Of a stretch of DNA of 64,000 nucleotides, positions 53,738 through 62,156 are shown one piece after another. Origin of the DNA: Streptomyces sp. CG4 (lineage in GTDB: Bacteria; Actinomycetota; Actinomycetes; Streptomycetales; Streptomycetaceae); NCBI RefSeq assembly GCF_041080655.1, contig NZ_CP163525.1, forward strand, positions 9,878,352 to 9,942,351, given 5' to 3'. A program made the translations under genes and the position numbers. How positions within the stretch are numbered: position 1 is the stretch's first letter; the number at the start of each line of letters is the position of its first letter. The notes beneath the pieces were generated by a model that saw only the letters and a list, made by a program, of their open reading frames with translations, was not told the origin of the DNA and did not search any database.

Positions 53738-55280
53738 CGGTAGTTCGTTAAATCCGGTGGCGGTGCGGGTTGACGGCAGGTCGGATTGGCCGTAGGTCGG
53801 GTGGTAGGGGTCAACAAGTTCAACCGCCTTGCTGGGGGCTGAAGATGACTGCTCGCCGCCCGTGTCCGCCCGCGCCGGGGCCGTTGGAAGAGTACGCGGC
53901 CCGGTTCGACGACCTCTTCTTCAGCCTGGCCCAGCGGCGGGGGTTTCGCGAGTACCTGACCGGACTGCTGGCGCCGCGGGAGCGGAACAAGACGATCACC
54001 TGCCTGGCAGGTGCGGAGCCGGTGGCGGGTGCGGGGATGCCGGGGGTGCAGCGGCTGCAGTTCTTCCTGTCCGAGTCGCCTTGGGAGGCCGAGCAGGTCA
54101 ACGACCGGCGGCTCGAGCTGCTGCGCGAGCAGCCGGCGACGGCTCCGCACGACGGCGGGGTCATCGTGATCGACGATTCCGGGGACCGCAAGGACGGCAC
54201 GGCGACCGCGCATGTCGGCAGGCAGTGGCTGGGCCGGCTGGGCAAGACGGACAACGGCATCGTCACGGTGACCACGGTGTGGACCGACGGCCGCGTGTAC
54301 TACCCGCTGCACGCGACTCCCTATACCCCCGCCCATCACTTCGACCGCGGCCGGTCCGATCCGGCCTTCCGCACGAAACCGCAGCTGGCCGCCGCCCTCG
54401 CGGCCCGCGGGAAGGAGGCGGGCTTCGGCTGCCGCGCGGTGGTCGCCGACTGCGCCTACTCCGTCAGCGACGACTGGTACCTCGCCCTGCGCGAAGCCGG
54501 CCTGGCCTACGTGGTCGCGCTCAAGCCGCACCGCGGCACCTGGGCTCGGGCCGACCAGCCGCACACCCCCATCGAAGCCGCCCATGCCCTGGCCTGGAAG
54601 GATGCCAGGCGTCCAGGCGACTGGACACCCGTTGAGCGTCACTTCCGCGACGGGCACACCGAGACCTGGTGGGCCGCCGATGCCCGCCTGGGCGGCTACG
54701 GACCCGACTCACCCTGCCGGCTGGTCGTGGCCACCACCGACCCGGCAGGCCTGCCGGAGAAGGCCACCTGGTATCTGGCCACCAACCTGCCCCACCCCGA
54801 CGCCCCGCACGCCACCACCGGCCCGCACCCGCCGGCCGACCTCGCCGAGATCGTCCGCCTCTACGGACTGCGGCCCTGGATCGAGCAGAGCTACAAACAG
54901 ATCAAGGACGAACTCGGCTGGGCCGACTTCCAAGTCCGCTCCGACCGAGCCATCCGCCGCCACCAGACCCTGGTCAACTGCGCCTTCTCCTTCTGCTGGG
55001 ACCAGTGGTTCACCCCCGGACCCCTGGATGCCACCGCGCCCGACCCGTGCCCCGACGAGGGCCCAGAGAGGGGGCCAAGCCTTACCCCACCAGCCCCAAC
55101 AGCCCTGCTGGCCCAGGGCCTTACGGGCCATCCGCTCCTGGCTCACCCCAGCCATCACCCTCACCCGATGGTGGCGAGCCTGGACGGACACGGACCCACC
55201 CTCCGAGCTCCAGGCGCTGATCAACGCGGTCACCACAGGACACGGCATTGACCTCTATCTCCGGATTTAACGTACTACCG
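53738..55280 (+). mobile_element. IS701-family IS inside the left end of R2
   Basis: 20-bp inverted ends with one mismatch: CGGTAGTTCGTTAAATCCGG (53738-53757) and CCGGATTTAACGTACTACCG (55261-55280). Flanked by ATAG at 53734-53737 and 55281-55284. Length 1543 bp. Different from the IS701 copy at 10581 in sequence. Confidence 0.85.
53845..55270 (+). pseudogene. IS701-family transposase with C-terminal frameshift
   Basis: ATG 53845 (MTARRPCPPAPGPLEEYAAR). DDE residues: Asp in GVIVIDDSGDRKDGTAT, Asp in AVVADCAYSVSDDWYLA, and Glu in RPWIEQSYKQIKDELGWADF. The frame is normal to FCWDQWFTPG. Around 55080 a shift moves the family C-terminus into the next frame: PCWPRALRAIRSWLTPAITL, TRWWRAWTDTDPPSELQALI, HGIDLYLRI, stop 55270. 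Loss of the native tail may or may not destroy activity. The ATC-GAG catalytic codon here is unoccupied by a guest element. Confidence 0.82.
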
Positions 55281-55342
55281 ATAGTCAAAGCAGGACGGGG
55301 ACGCCGATAATCGGTCGTGAGGGTCTGCAGCGGCTGGCCGCT

Positions 55343-55549
55343 GTGGCCCATCGGTTGCGGGGCCGGATCAGCGACGAGGGGAACGAGTCGGCATGTCCGA
55401 CGACAGTGACGTCGGCCCCAGACAACAGTGCGGGTGGTGCCGGACGAGCAGGTGTGGGCTTCGCTGCCGGAAGCGAACCGGCGGGTGGTCGTCGGGCAGT
55501 TGGTGCGGCTGGCGAGCCGCGCGTTGGCGGTCTCCGTGACGGTGAGTGA
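55343..55549 (+). CDS. Leader ORF A of element R2 (remnant start)
   Basis: The conserved ORF A peptide TPIIGREGLQRLAAVAHRLR begins near 55301, but its GTG start is ACG here. Translation could begin only at an internal GTG at 55343. The frame runs 68 codons to 55549, overlapping ORF B in another frame. Supported by similarity to ORF A of R1 and R3 in the first 25 residues only. Confidence 0.3.
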   Translation: MAHRLRGRISDEGNESACPTTVTSAPDNSAGGAGRAGVGFAAGSEPAGGRRAVGAAGEPRVGGLRDGE

Positions 55550-55565
55550 ACGGGACGCGCGATGA
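55428..55565 (+). CDS. Leader ORF B of element R2, ATGA overlap with recombinase
   Basis: 45 residues: VRVVPDEQVWASLPEANRRV then VVGQLVRLASRALAVSVTVS and ERDAR. Its TGA overlaps the recombinase ATG as ATGA, the classic coupling arrangement. Shares the W-x2-LPE-x2-R pattern and the following leucine/arginine helix with ORF B of R1 and R3. Function unknown. Confidence 0.5.
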   Translation: MRVVPDEQVWASLPEANRRVVVGQLVRLASRALAVSVTVSERDAR

Positions 55566-57721
55566 CCTCGGTGATGCCGTGGGAGCGTCCTGGCAGCAAG
55601 ATCGACGATCGTCACCTGCAGCGTCTTGCGGTGGTCTATGTCCGGCAGTCGACGCGCCAGCAGTTGGTCGATCACCAGGAGTCGACCCGGTTGCAGTACG
55701 CCCTGGTCGACAGGGCGGTCGCGCTGGGCTGGCCGGCCGACCGTGTCCTGGTGATCGACGAGGACCTGGGCAGATCGGGCTCGAGCGCGGGGGCACGCAC
55801 CGGCTTCCAGCGCCTGGTCACCGAGATCGGCTTGGATCACGTCGGTCTCGTGTTGGGGATCGAGATGTCCCGGCTGGCCCGTTCCGGCCGGGACTGGTAC
55901 CAGCTGATCGAGCTGTGTGCCCTGTCGGGTGCGGTGCTGGCGGACACTGACGGGGTCTACGACCCGGGCGAGTACAACGACCGGCTGCTGCTGGGGCTGA
56001 AGGGCACGATGAGCGAGGCCGAACTCCACCTGATCAAGCAGCGGATGTGGAGCGGACGCCTGAACAAGGCCCGCCGCGGCGAGCTGGCCTTCCCGCTGCC
56101 CAGCGGCTACGTCCGTCGCCCGTCCGGGGAGGTCGCCTTCGACCCGGACGAGCAGGTGCAGACCGTCATCCGCCTGATCTTCACCGTTCGAACGGCTCGG
56201 CACGCTGCACGCAGTGCTTCGCTATCTCGTCGAGAACGACATCCAGTTGGGCGTCCGGCTGCGCGAGGGACCGGACAAGGGCACCCTGGAGTGGCGAAGG
56301 CCGAACCGGATGACGCTGCAAACCCTGCTGCACAACCCCGCCTATGCCGGCATCTACGCCTACGGGCGGCGCCGGGTCGACTCGCGCCGCCAGGACCCGG
56401 CCCGCCCCGGCACCGGACGGGTCGTCCGCTCCCGGGACGGATGGCATGTGATGATCCCGAACGTCCTGCCCGCCTACATCACCATCGCCCAGTTCGAGGC
56501 GAACGAGGCGAAGCTGGCGGCCAACCGCGCCGTCGCCGAAGCGATGGGCTCTGTCCGGGGCGGCCCGCCCTCGCGACGGGCCTGGTCTTTTGCGGACGCT
56601 GCAACAGGCGCATGACCATGCGCTACCACACGCAGCACAGCAAGGCCCTGCCCGAGTACGTGTGCTGCCGGGACGCGACCAACTACGGAGCGCAGAAGAA
56701 CTGCCAACTGCTCAACTCCGCCTGCGTGGACGCCTTCGTCGAGCAACAGGTCCTCGCAGCGCTGACGCCCGCCGCCGTCGAGGTGTCCCTGCACGCCTCC
56801 GACCAGGTCCTGGCCGAGCGGGCCGAGCTGGAGCGACTGTGGTCACTGCGACTCGAACGCGCCGCGCAGGCGGCCGACCGCGCCCGCCGCAGCCACCACC
56901 TCGCCGAACCGGAGAACCGCCTGGTCGTCCGGCAACTGGAGAAGGAGTGGGAGGACGCGCTCGCCGCCCAGCAGCGGCTCCAGGAGGAGTACGACCGCTT
57001 CACCTGCAGCAGCCCCCGCACCCTCACCTCGGCCGAGCGGGAGACCATCACCGCTCTGGCCGGTGATATCGAGGGCCTGTGGCACGCGCAGAGCACCACA
57101 CCCGCCGACCGCAAAGAGATCGTACGCGCGGTCGTCGACAAGGTCGTCGTCACCGTGCTCGGCACCAGCGAGCGAGTCCAGGTCGCCATCGTCTGGGTCG
57201 GCGGAACCACGACCATGGGCGAGGTCGTCCGCCCGGTCCAGCGGCTGGAACAGCTCAGCTACTACCCGCAGCTGACCACTCGGATCCGCGAACTCGCAGG
57301 CCAGGGCATCGGCGCGAGCAGGATCGTCGACCACCTCGAAGCCGAGGGCTTTCGACCCGCCAAGGGCGGCAAGCGGATCTCCGCAGCCACCGTCCACGAC
57401 CTCATGCGCCGCCTGGACTGCCTCGCCGGCCGCGTTCACCGGCACCGCCCCGCCCCACCCGGCGAGGAACCCGGCCCCGACGAATGGTGGCTCAAACACC
57501 TGGCCGCCGAGCTCGACATGACGACCTCCACCCTCTACGCCTGGATCAACCGCGGATGGATCACCGTCCGCCGGGAAAGCTGCTGGCCACACAGGCTCAT
57601 CGCCCACGCCGACCAGCGAGAGCTCGCCGAACTGCGCGAACGCCGGACACGTCCGCCAGGCTGGTACAGCCACCGAATCTGGACCGACACCGCAGGGACC
57701 ACAGAGCAACAGACTCCATGA
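55562..57721 (+). pseudogene. Large serine recombinase of R2 with two compensating frameshifts
   Basis: 719 codons read through, but residues about 210-345 are out of frame: a deletion near 56186 and an opposite shift near 56572. The true middle (MLRYLVENDIQLGVRLREGP; MTLQTLLHNPAYAGIYAYGR; NVLPAYITIAQFEANEAKLA) is in the next frame. Before it lies the resolvase domain (LAVVYVRQSTRQQ, VLVIDEDLGRSG, IEMSRLARSGRDWY). After it come the zinc ribbon (VFCGRCNRRMTMRY), coiled coil, and C-terminal helix-turn-helix (LAAELDMTTSTLYAWINRGW). As written, the DNA-binding recombinase domain is scrambled, so the protein is probably inactive. Confidence 0.83.
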
Positions 57722-57783
57722 GTGCACTGTGCTTGACATCTGCCAAGCACACTGCACCTATGAATGGGTATCAAGTAGGTGAT

Positions 57784-58038
57784 GTGCCAGTAATCGGACG
57801 TGAGGGGCTGTTGCGGCTGGTCGCGGTGGTCGAGCGGCTGCGGGCTCGTCAAGGTGAAGAGGAGAGCGAGTCGTCGTGGACGACGCAGGGGGCGGCTGCC
57901 CCAGAGCCTGACCAGTCAGGGCCTGGGCGCGGAAGTGTGGGCGGGGCTGCCGGAGGTGAACCGGCTGCTGGCGGTGCGATGGCTGGCGGTGTTGGCGGGC
58001 CGGGCTCTGCCGGACATGGCTCCGTCGGTGAGCGGTGA
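57784..58038 (+). CDS. Leader ORF A of element R3
   Basis: 84 codons from GTG: VPVIGREGLLRLVAVVERLR, ARQGEEESESSWTTQGAA and then a Gly/Ala-rich tail that overlaps ORF B in another frame. Only the first 35 or so residues are conserved in R1 and R2. Either a short protein with a variable tail, or the first half of a protein completed in the ORF B frame. Confidence 0.45.
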   Translation: MPVIGREGLLRLVAVVERLRARQGEEESESSWTTQGAAAPEPDQSGPGRGSVGGAAGGEPAAGGAMAGGVGGPGSAGHGSVGER

Positions 58039-58054
58039 GGCGTACCGGTCATGA
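57935..58054 (+). CDS. Leader ORF B of element R3, ATGA overlap with recombinase
   Basis: 39 residues from a GTG chosen at the start of the conserved part (the frame is open further upstream): VWAGLPEVNRLLAVRWLAVL then AGRALPDMAPSVSGEAYRS. TGA overlaps the recombinase ATG (ATGA). Same pattern as ORF B of R1 and R2. Confidence 0.5.
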   Translation: MWAGLPEVNRLLAVRWLAVLAGRALPDMAPSVSGEAYRS

Positions 58055-60279
58055 CGGTGCTGATGCCGTGGGAGCGGTCGGGGAGCAAGGTGAGCGACCG
58101 GCAGCTGACCAGGCTCGCGGTCGTGTATGTGCGGCAGTCCAGCATGCAGCAGGTCGCGGATCATCAGGAGTCGACGCGGTTGCAGTACGCGCTGGTGGAC
58201 AGGGCGGTCGCGCTGGGCTGGCCTGCCTCGCGGGTGGTGGTGATCGATGAGGACCTGGGTCGTTCCGGGGCGAGTGCGGTCGCACGCTCGGGGTTCCAGC
58301 GCCTGGTCACCGAGATCGGGCTGGACCATGTCGGCCTGGTGCTGGGCATCGAGATGTCTCGCCTGGCACGATCGGGGAAGGACTGGTACCAGCGCATCGA
58401 GTTGTGCGCCCTGTCCGGTGCGCTGCTGGCGGACACCGACGGGGTCTACGACCCAGCGGAGCACAATGACCGGTTGCTGCTGGGACTGAAGGGGACGATG
58501 GCCGAGGCCGAACTCCATCTGATCAAGCAGCGCATGCAGACCGGGCGGGTGAGCAAGGCCCGCCGCGGAGAACTGGCCGTGCCGCTGCCGATCGGCTACG
58601 TGCGCCGGCCGTCCGGCGAGGCGGTCCTCGACCCGGACGAGCAGGCACAGACCGTGGTGCGGCTGGTCTTCACGAAGTTCGCCGAGCTCGGCACCCTGCA
58701 TGCGGTGCTGCGCTGGCTGGTCGAGCACGGGATCGAACTGCCCGTGAGGTTACGCCGGGGCCCGGACAAGGGCGAGCTGGAGTGGCGGCGGCCGAACCGG
58801 ATGACGCTGCAGTGCATGCTGCACAGTCCGGTCTATGCCGGGATCTACGCCTACGGGCGCCGCAGGGTCGAGCACCGCCGGCAGCAACCGGGGCGCCCCT
58901 CCACGGGCAGGGTGGTGCGCGGTGAGGAGGAGTGGCTGGTGTTCATCCCCGACGCCCTGCCCGCCTACATCACCGTCGAGCAGTACCGGGCCAACCTGGC
59001 TCGGCTTCAGGCCAACGCTGCCCGGGCCGAGGCCCCCGGCACGGTCCGCAGCGGCCCCGCGCTGCTGGCCGGGCTGGTGCGCTGCGGTCGCTGCGGCAAG
59101 CGCATGACCGTGCGCTATCACCAGCAGGCGGGCGGCACCCGCCCCGACTACGTGTGCGCCCGGCAGATGACCGACTACGGGGCCGGCGACCGTTGCCAGG
59201 CACTGAACGGGGCCTGCGTGGACGCCTTCGTGACCGCCCATGTCCTGGCCGCGCTGGCCCCGGCCGCGCTTGAGGTCTCTTTACGTGCGGCCGAGCATGT
59301 CCTGGCCGAACGGGCCGAGCTCGAGAAGATCTGGTCCCAGCGGCTGGAACGCGTTGCGATCAGCGTCGACCGGGCCCGGCGCTGTTACCGCCTTGCCGAG
59401 CCCGAGAACCGCCTGGTCGTACGGCAGTTAGAAAAGGACTGGGAACAGGCCCTTGTCGCCCAGCAGACCCTGCAGGAGGAGTACGACCGCTTCACCCTGA
59501 CCCGTCCGCGCACCCTCACTGCCGCCGAGCAGCAGGCCATCACCGCGCTCGCCGGCGACATCGAAGGCTTGTGGAGTGCACCGACGACAACCACCACCGA
59601 TCGCAAAGAAATCATCCGCGCGCTCGTGGAGCAGGTCACCGTCACCGTGCTGGGCACCAGCGAACGGGTCACCGTCACCATCACCTGGGCCGGCGGCCAG
59701 ACCACCACCGACGAGACCGCCCGCCCCGTCGCCCTCCTGCAACAGCTCAGCTACTTCCCGCAGATCAAGGAACGTGTCCGCGAGCTGGCCGGACAGGGAC
59801 ACCGCCCCGAGGCGATCGCCCGGCGCCTGCACGCAGAGGGCTTCCGCCCGGCCCGAGGACGCGGGAACCGGATCAGCGCCACCGCGGTCAAGGAGATCCT
59901 GCGCGAACTCGGCTGCCTGCAGCCGCCCGCCCGCACCCGGTCGGCCCCGCCACCCGGCGAAGAACCCGGCCGCGATGAATGGTGGCTGGAAGACCTCGCC
60001 GCAGAACTCGACATGCCTGCAGTCACCCTCTACTCGTGGATCTACCGCGGCTGGGTGAACGCCCGCAAAGAGTCCCGGCGCCCCTACCGCTGGATCCTCC
60101 ACGCCGGACCCACCCAACTCGCCGAACTCCGCGAGCGACGCACCCGCCCGCCCGGCTGGTACACCCGACTCCGCTGGACCGACACCGAACCACCCCTCCC
60201 GGCCCAAGACGGAGATCAAACAGCCAGTTCCCATTTATGGGAGTGCACTGTGGTTGACACATCTCGACCTGTCGGGTAG
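58051..60279 (+). CDS. Large serine recombinase of R3 (uninterrupted)
   Basis: 742 residues. Domains in order: resolvase catalytic domain about 15-165 with LAVVYVRQSSMQQ (nucleophilic Ser), VVVIDEDLGRSGA and LGIEMSRLARSGKDWYQ; recombinase DNA-binding domain about 180-330 (MLHSPVYAGIYAYGRRRVEH); zinc ribbon about 345-405 (LVRCGRCGKRMTVRY ... QMTDYGAGDRCQALNG); coiled coil about 420-490; and an unusual C-terminal extension with LSYFPQIKERVRELAGQGHR and a MerR-like helix-turn-helix (LAAELDMPAVTLYSWIYRGW). The last 14 codons after SSHL read through the element end into the neighbouring IS4 and intron sequence; in copy R3' a TGA occurs there. Should catalyse excision and insertion of the element through 2-bp staggered cuts. 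Confidence 0.88.
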   Translation: MTVLMPWERSGSKVSDRQLTRLAVVYVRQSSMQQVADHQESTRLQYALVDRAVALGWPASRVVVIDEDLGRSGASAVARSGFQRLVTEIGLDHVGLVLGIEMSRLARSGKDWYQRIELCALSGALLADTDGVYDPAEHNDRLLLGLKGTMAEAELHLIKQRMQTGRVSKARRGELAVPLPIGYVRRPSGEAVLDPDEQAQTVVRLVFTKFAELGTLHAVLRWLVEHGIELPVRLRRGPDKGELEWRRPNRMTLQCMLHSPVYAGIYAYGRRRVEHRRQQPGRPSTGRVVRGEEEWLVFIPDALPAYITVEQYRANLARLQANAARAEAPGTVRSGPALLAGLVRCGRCGKRMTVRYHQQAGGTRPDYVCARQMTDYGAGDRCQALNGACVDAFVTAHVLAALAPAALEVSLRAAEHVLAERAELEKIWSQRLERVAISVDRARRCYRLAEPENRLVVRQLEKDWEQALVAQQTLQEEYDRFTLTRPRTLTAAEQQAITALAGDIEGLWSAPTTTTTDRKEIIRALVEQVTVTVLGTSERVTVTITWAGGQTTTDETARPVALLQQLSYFPQIKERVRELAGQGHRPEAIARRLHAEGFRPARGRGNRISATAVKEILRELGCLQPPARTRSAPPPGEEPGRDEWWLEDLAAELDMPAVTLYSWIYRGWVNARKESRRPYRWILHAGPTQLAELRERRTRPPGWYTRLRWTDTEPPLPAQDGDQTASSHLWECTVVDTSRPVG
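60263..60270 (-). pseudogene. IS4-family transposase, 8-bp exon remnant between intron 2 and R3
   Basis: Minus strand AGGTCGAG. Joined to the exon ending CGCTGGG at 62821 it spells CGC-TGG-GAG-GTC-GAG, Arg-Trp-Glu-Val-Glu, completing YRERWEVE, whose last Glu is the catalytic residue of the Y-x2-R-x3-E motif. The intron ends immediately upstream and R3 begins immediately downstream. Confidence 0.75.
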
Positions 60280-60310
60280 GTGCGGCGCATTGCTGCGCCG
60301 CACCCCCTCA

Positions 60311-60344
60311 GAACCGGACGGGCGGCGTTAACCGCATCCGGCTC
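60311..60344 (-). ncRNA. Group II intron 2 domain V
   Basis: 34-nt hairpin on the minus strand starting GAGCCGGATGCGG, loop TTAA, ending CCGTCCGGTTC. Same size and basal strand as domain V of intron 1, and closer to the common consensus. Lies 64 nt after the maturase stop. Confidence 0.82.
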
Positions 60345-60408
60345 AAGCAGGCCCTGAAGGCCCACGGGCAGCCAGAATGGCTGGTCACCGTGGTTCACTG
60401 CCGCCGCG

Positions 60409-62156
60409 TCAGCGGTGGCAGTGAACGTGGGTGAGTCGGAAGGCGACGGGATCGTCGGACTGGCTTCCGTCCGGTTCGACAGTGAGCGCGTTCGCGCGTA
60501 CCGCCGTCCGGATTGCCCGCAGCCACTGCTCCCATTCCTGGGGGCTCTGCGGCTGCTGGTCGGCGTGCAGGAGAGGACTTCCGCAGAGCGGGCACCGGCC
60601 GTGCTGCCTTTGGAGCAGACGTAGCAGGCGCGGGCTGAGCGGGGGCTTGTTCCTGCGTCGCCGCGAGGCCCAGTACTCGGTCAGCGCCGGGTCGTCCACG
60701 GACGCCCCTTTGATGACGAGTTGATGTCTGACGATCCGGGTCCAGGCGAACTTGGTGAGATAGCGGCCGCTCTCGCGGTCACCGAACACCCACCGGTCCT
60801 GCCGGGACTCGTTGAACCGGCCGAAGTACCGGGAGGTCACCCAGCCGTTCGGCTTGTTCGGGTGTGTGTGCCGGGCCCACTTGTAGACCAGCCTCCACAC
60901 GTGGTTGTCCAGCGAGGTGAACACCTCGCTGGAGACCACTCCCGAAAGTAGGCAGCCCAGCCCCGGATGATCGGGTTGAGCTTGGCGATCACCGCCGCCG
61001 CATTCTGGCCCCGAAGGGCCAGCACTTCAGCGGTGAGCCGTGCCCGGATCCGTCGCACGGATGCCTTGCTCGGCTTGATCAGGAGCATGCCGTGGTAGCG
61101 GCGGACGGTGAAGCCCAGGAAGTCGCAGCCCTCGTCGAGGTGCGCGATGCGCGTCTTGTCCTCGTTGAAGGCCAGACCCCGGGGCCTGAGCCACCGGGCG
61201 AGCCGCTCCTTGACCTGCTGGGCCTCGTCACGGCTGTGACAGAGCACCACCAGGTCGTCGGCGTACCTGATCAAAGTCGGTGAGCCCACTGCCAGTTCAC
61301 CGGCGCGGGGACCGGTGGGGCGGTAGTGGACTCCGGCAGCCTCTTCCATTCCATGCAGGGCCACGTTCATCAGCGCAGGGGAGATGATCCCGCCTTGCGG
61401 GACCCCCTCCTCGGTCGGGGCGAGAACACCACGGTCGAGCACTCCCGCCTTGAGCCACTGCTCGACCAGCCCCCGAGCGGGGAACTGTCCGATAGCAGCC
61501 AGAAGGCGATCATGGTCGATGCGGTCGAACGCCGCTGCCAGGTCCGCGTCAAGGACCCACTGCCGCTTCGGGCTCTTGCCCTTGGCGGCCAGGAAGATCG
61601 CTCCGATCGCGTCATGGCAGCCACGGCCGGGCCGAAATCCGTAGGACCTCGGCTCGAACCGAGCCTCCCACTCAGGTTCCAACGCGTTCAGCGCCACGGC
61701 TTGAAGACACCGGTCGATGATCACGGGAATTCCTAGGCCGCGCTGACGGCCGTTGGCCTTGGGGATATAGACCCGCCTGACGGGCAAGGGCCGCCATGGG
61801 GCTGCCCGGAGCTGCACCCAGTCGGCCAGTTCGGCCTTTCCCTGGGGCAGAAGGACAACCCGTCCGTCGATCCCTGCTGTCTTGCGGCCAGCGTTGATCT
61901 CCGTCACCCGCCGCACGCTCACCAGCGTGTTCGAGCGGGAACGGAGCATCAGTTTCTGGAGATTGCGGACCTTCTTGAGGTCCCCTGCCTGTGATGCCGT
62001 GAAGATCCGCTGCCTCAGACGCCGTACTTCGTCCTCCGCGCCCTGCCAGTCGATCGACTGCCAGTCGGTGAAGTCGTCCTCAGGTCCGTTCGCCGTGACG
62101 GCACTGTCGTCCTGGACGGTGTCCGCCACGGGAGATGTTGTCGCCACGGTGTCCAA
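60409..62156 (-). pseudogene. Group II intron 2 reverse transcriptase/maturase with HNH domain, one frameshift
   Basis: Start near 62156 (M-DTVATTSPVADTVQDDSAV). N-terminal DWQSIDWQGAEDEVRRLRQR, RT blocks KTAGIDGRVVLLPQGK, RRVYIPKANGRQRGLGIP, SYGFRPGRGCHDAI, DADLAAAFDRIDHDRLLAAI, GVPQGGIISPALMNVAL and YADD (LIRYADDLVVLC), then maturase NPIIRGWAAYFRE. A missing base near 60945 shifts the frame. The remainder reads VVSSEVFTSLDNHVWRLVYK, RYFGRFNESRQDRWVFGDRE, and the HNH-type tail GRCPLCGSPLLHADQQPQSP with final THVHCHR. About 580 residues if intact. Different lineage from the intron 1 protein, which lacks the HNH part. Confidence 0.85.

Larger units (their letters stand above)
53711..57741 (+). 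mobile_element. Serine-recombinase element R2 (interrupted by an IS701-family IS)
   Basis: The left end CCAAGCACACTGC at about 53712 abuts an IS5 transposase at its catalytic Glu codon. The right end TGCACTGTGCTTGACA at about 57723-57738 abuts the left end of R3. The two ends are imperfect inverted repeats of each other. Removing the IS701 at 53738-55280 (ATAG duplication) gives a 2.49-kb element whose left 60 bp align with those of R3. Contains remnants of ORF A, ORF B and the recombinase. Confidence 0.8.
57742..60262 (+). mobile_element. Serine-recombinase element R3, full length
   Basis: About 2.52 kb. Left end CCAAGCACACTGCACCTATG at 57743, directly after the right end of R2. Right end TGCACTGTGGTTGACACAT ends at 60262 against the GAG codon (60263-60265, minus strand) of an IS4-family transposase. 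Left and right ends match as inverted repeats (CAAGCACACTGCAC against CAACCACAGTGCAC, each followed within 15 bp by AATGGG). Contains ORF A, ORF B and an uninterrupted recombinase gene, so it may be the active copy. Confidence 0.82.

Noticed and set aside
57742..60262. Prophage or integrative conjugative element with a large serine integrase
   Set aside because: The element is only about 2.5 kb with recombinase and leader ORFs, has inverted repeats, and no phage or transfer genes are associated.
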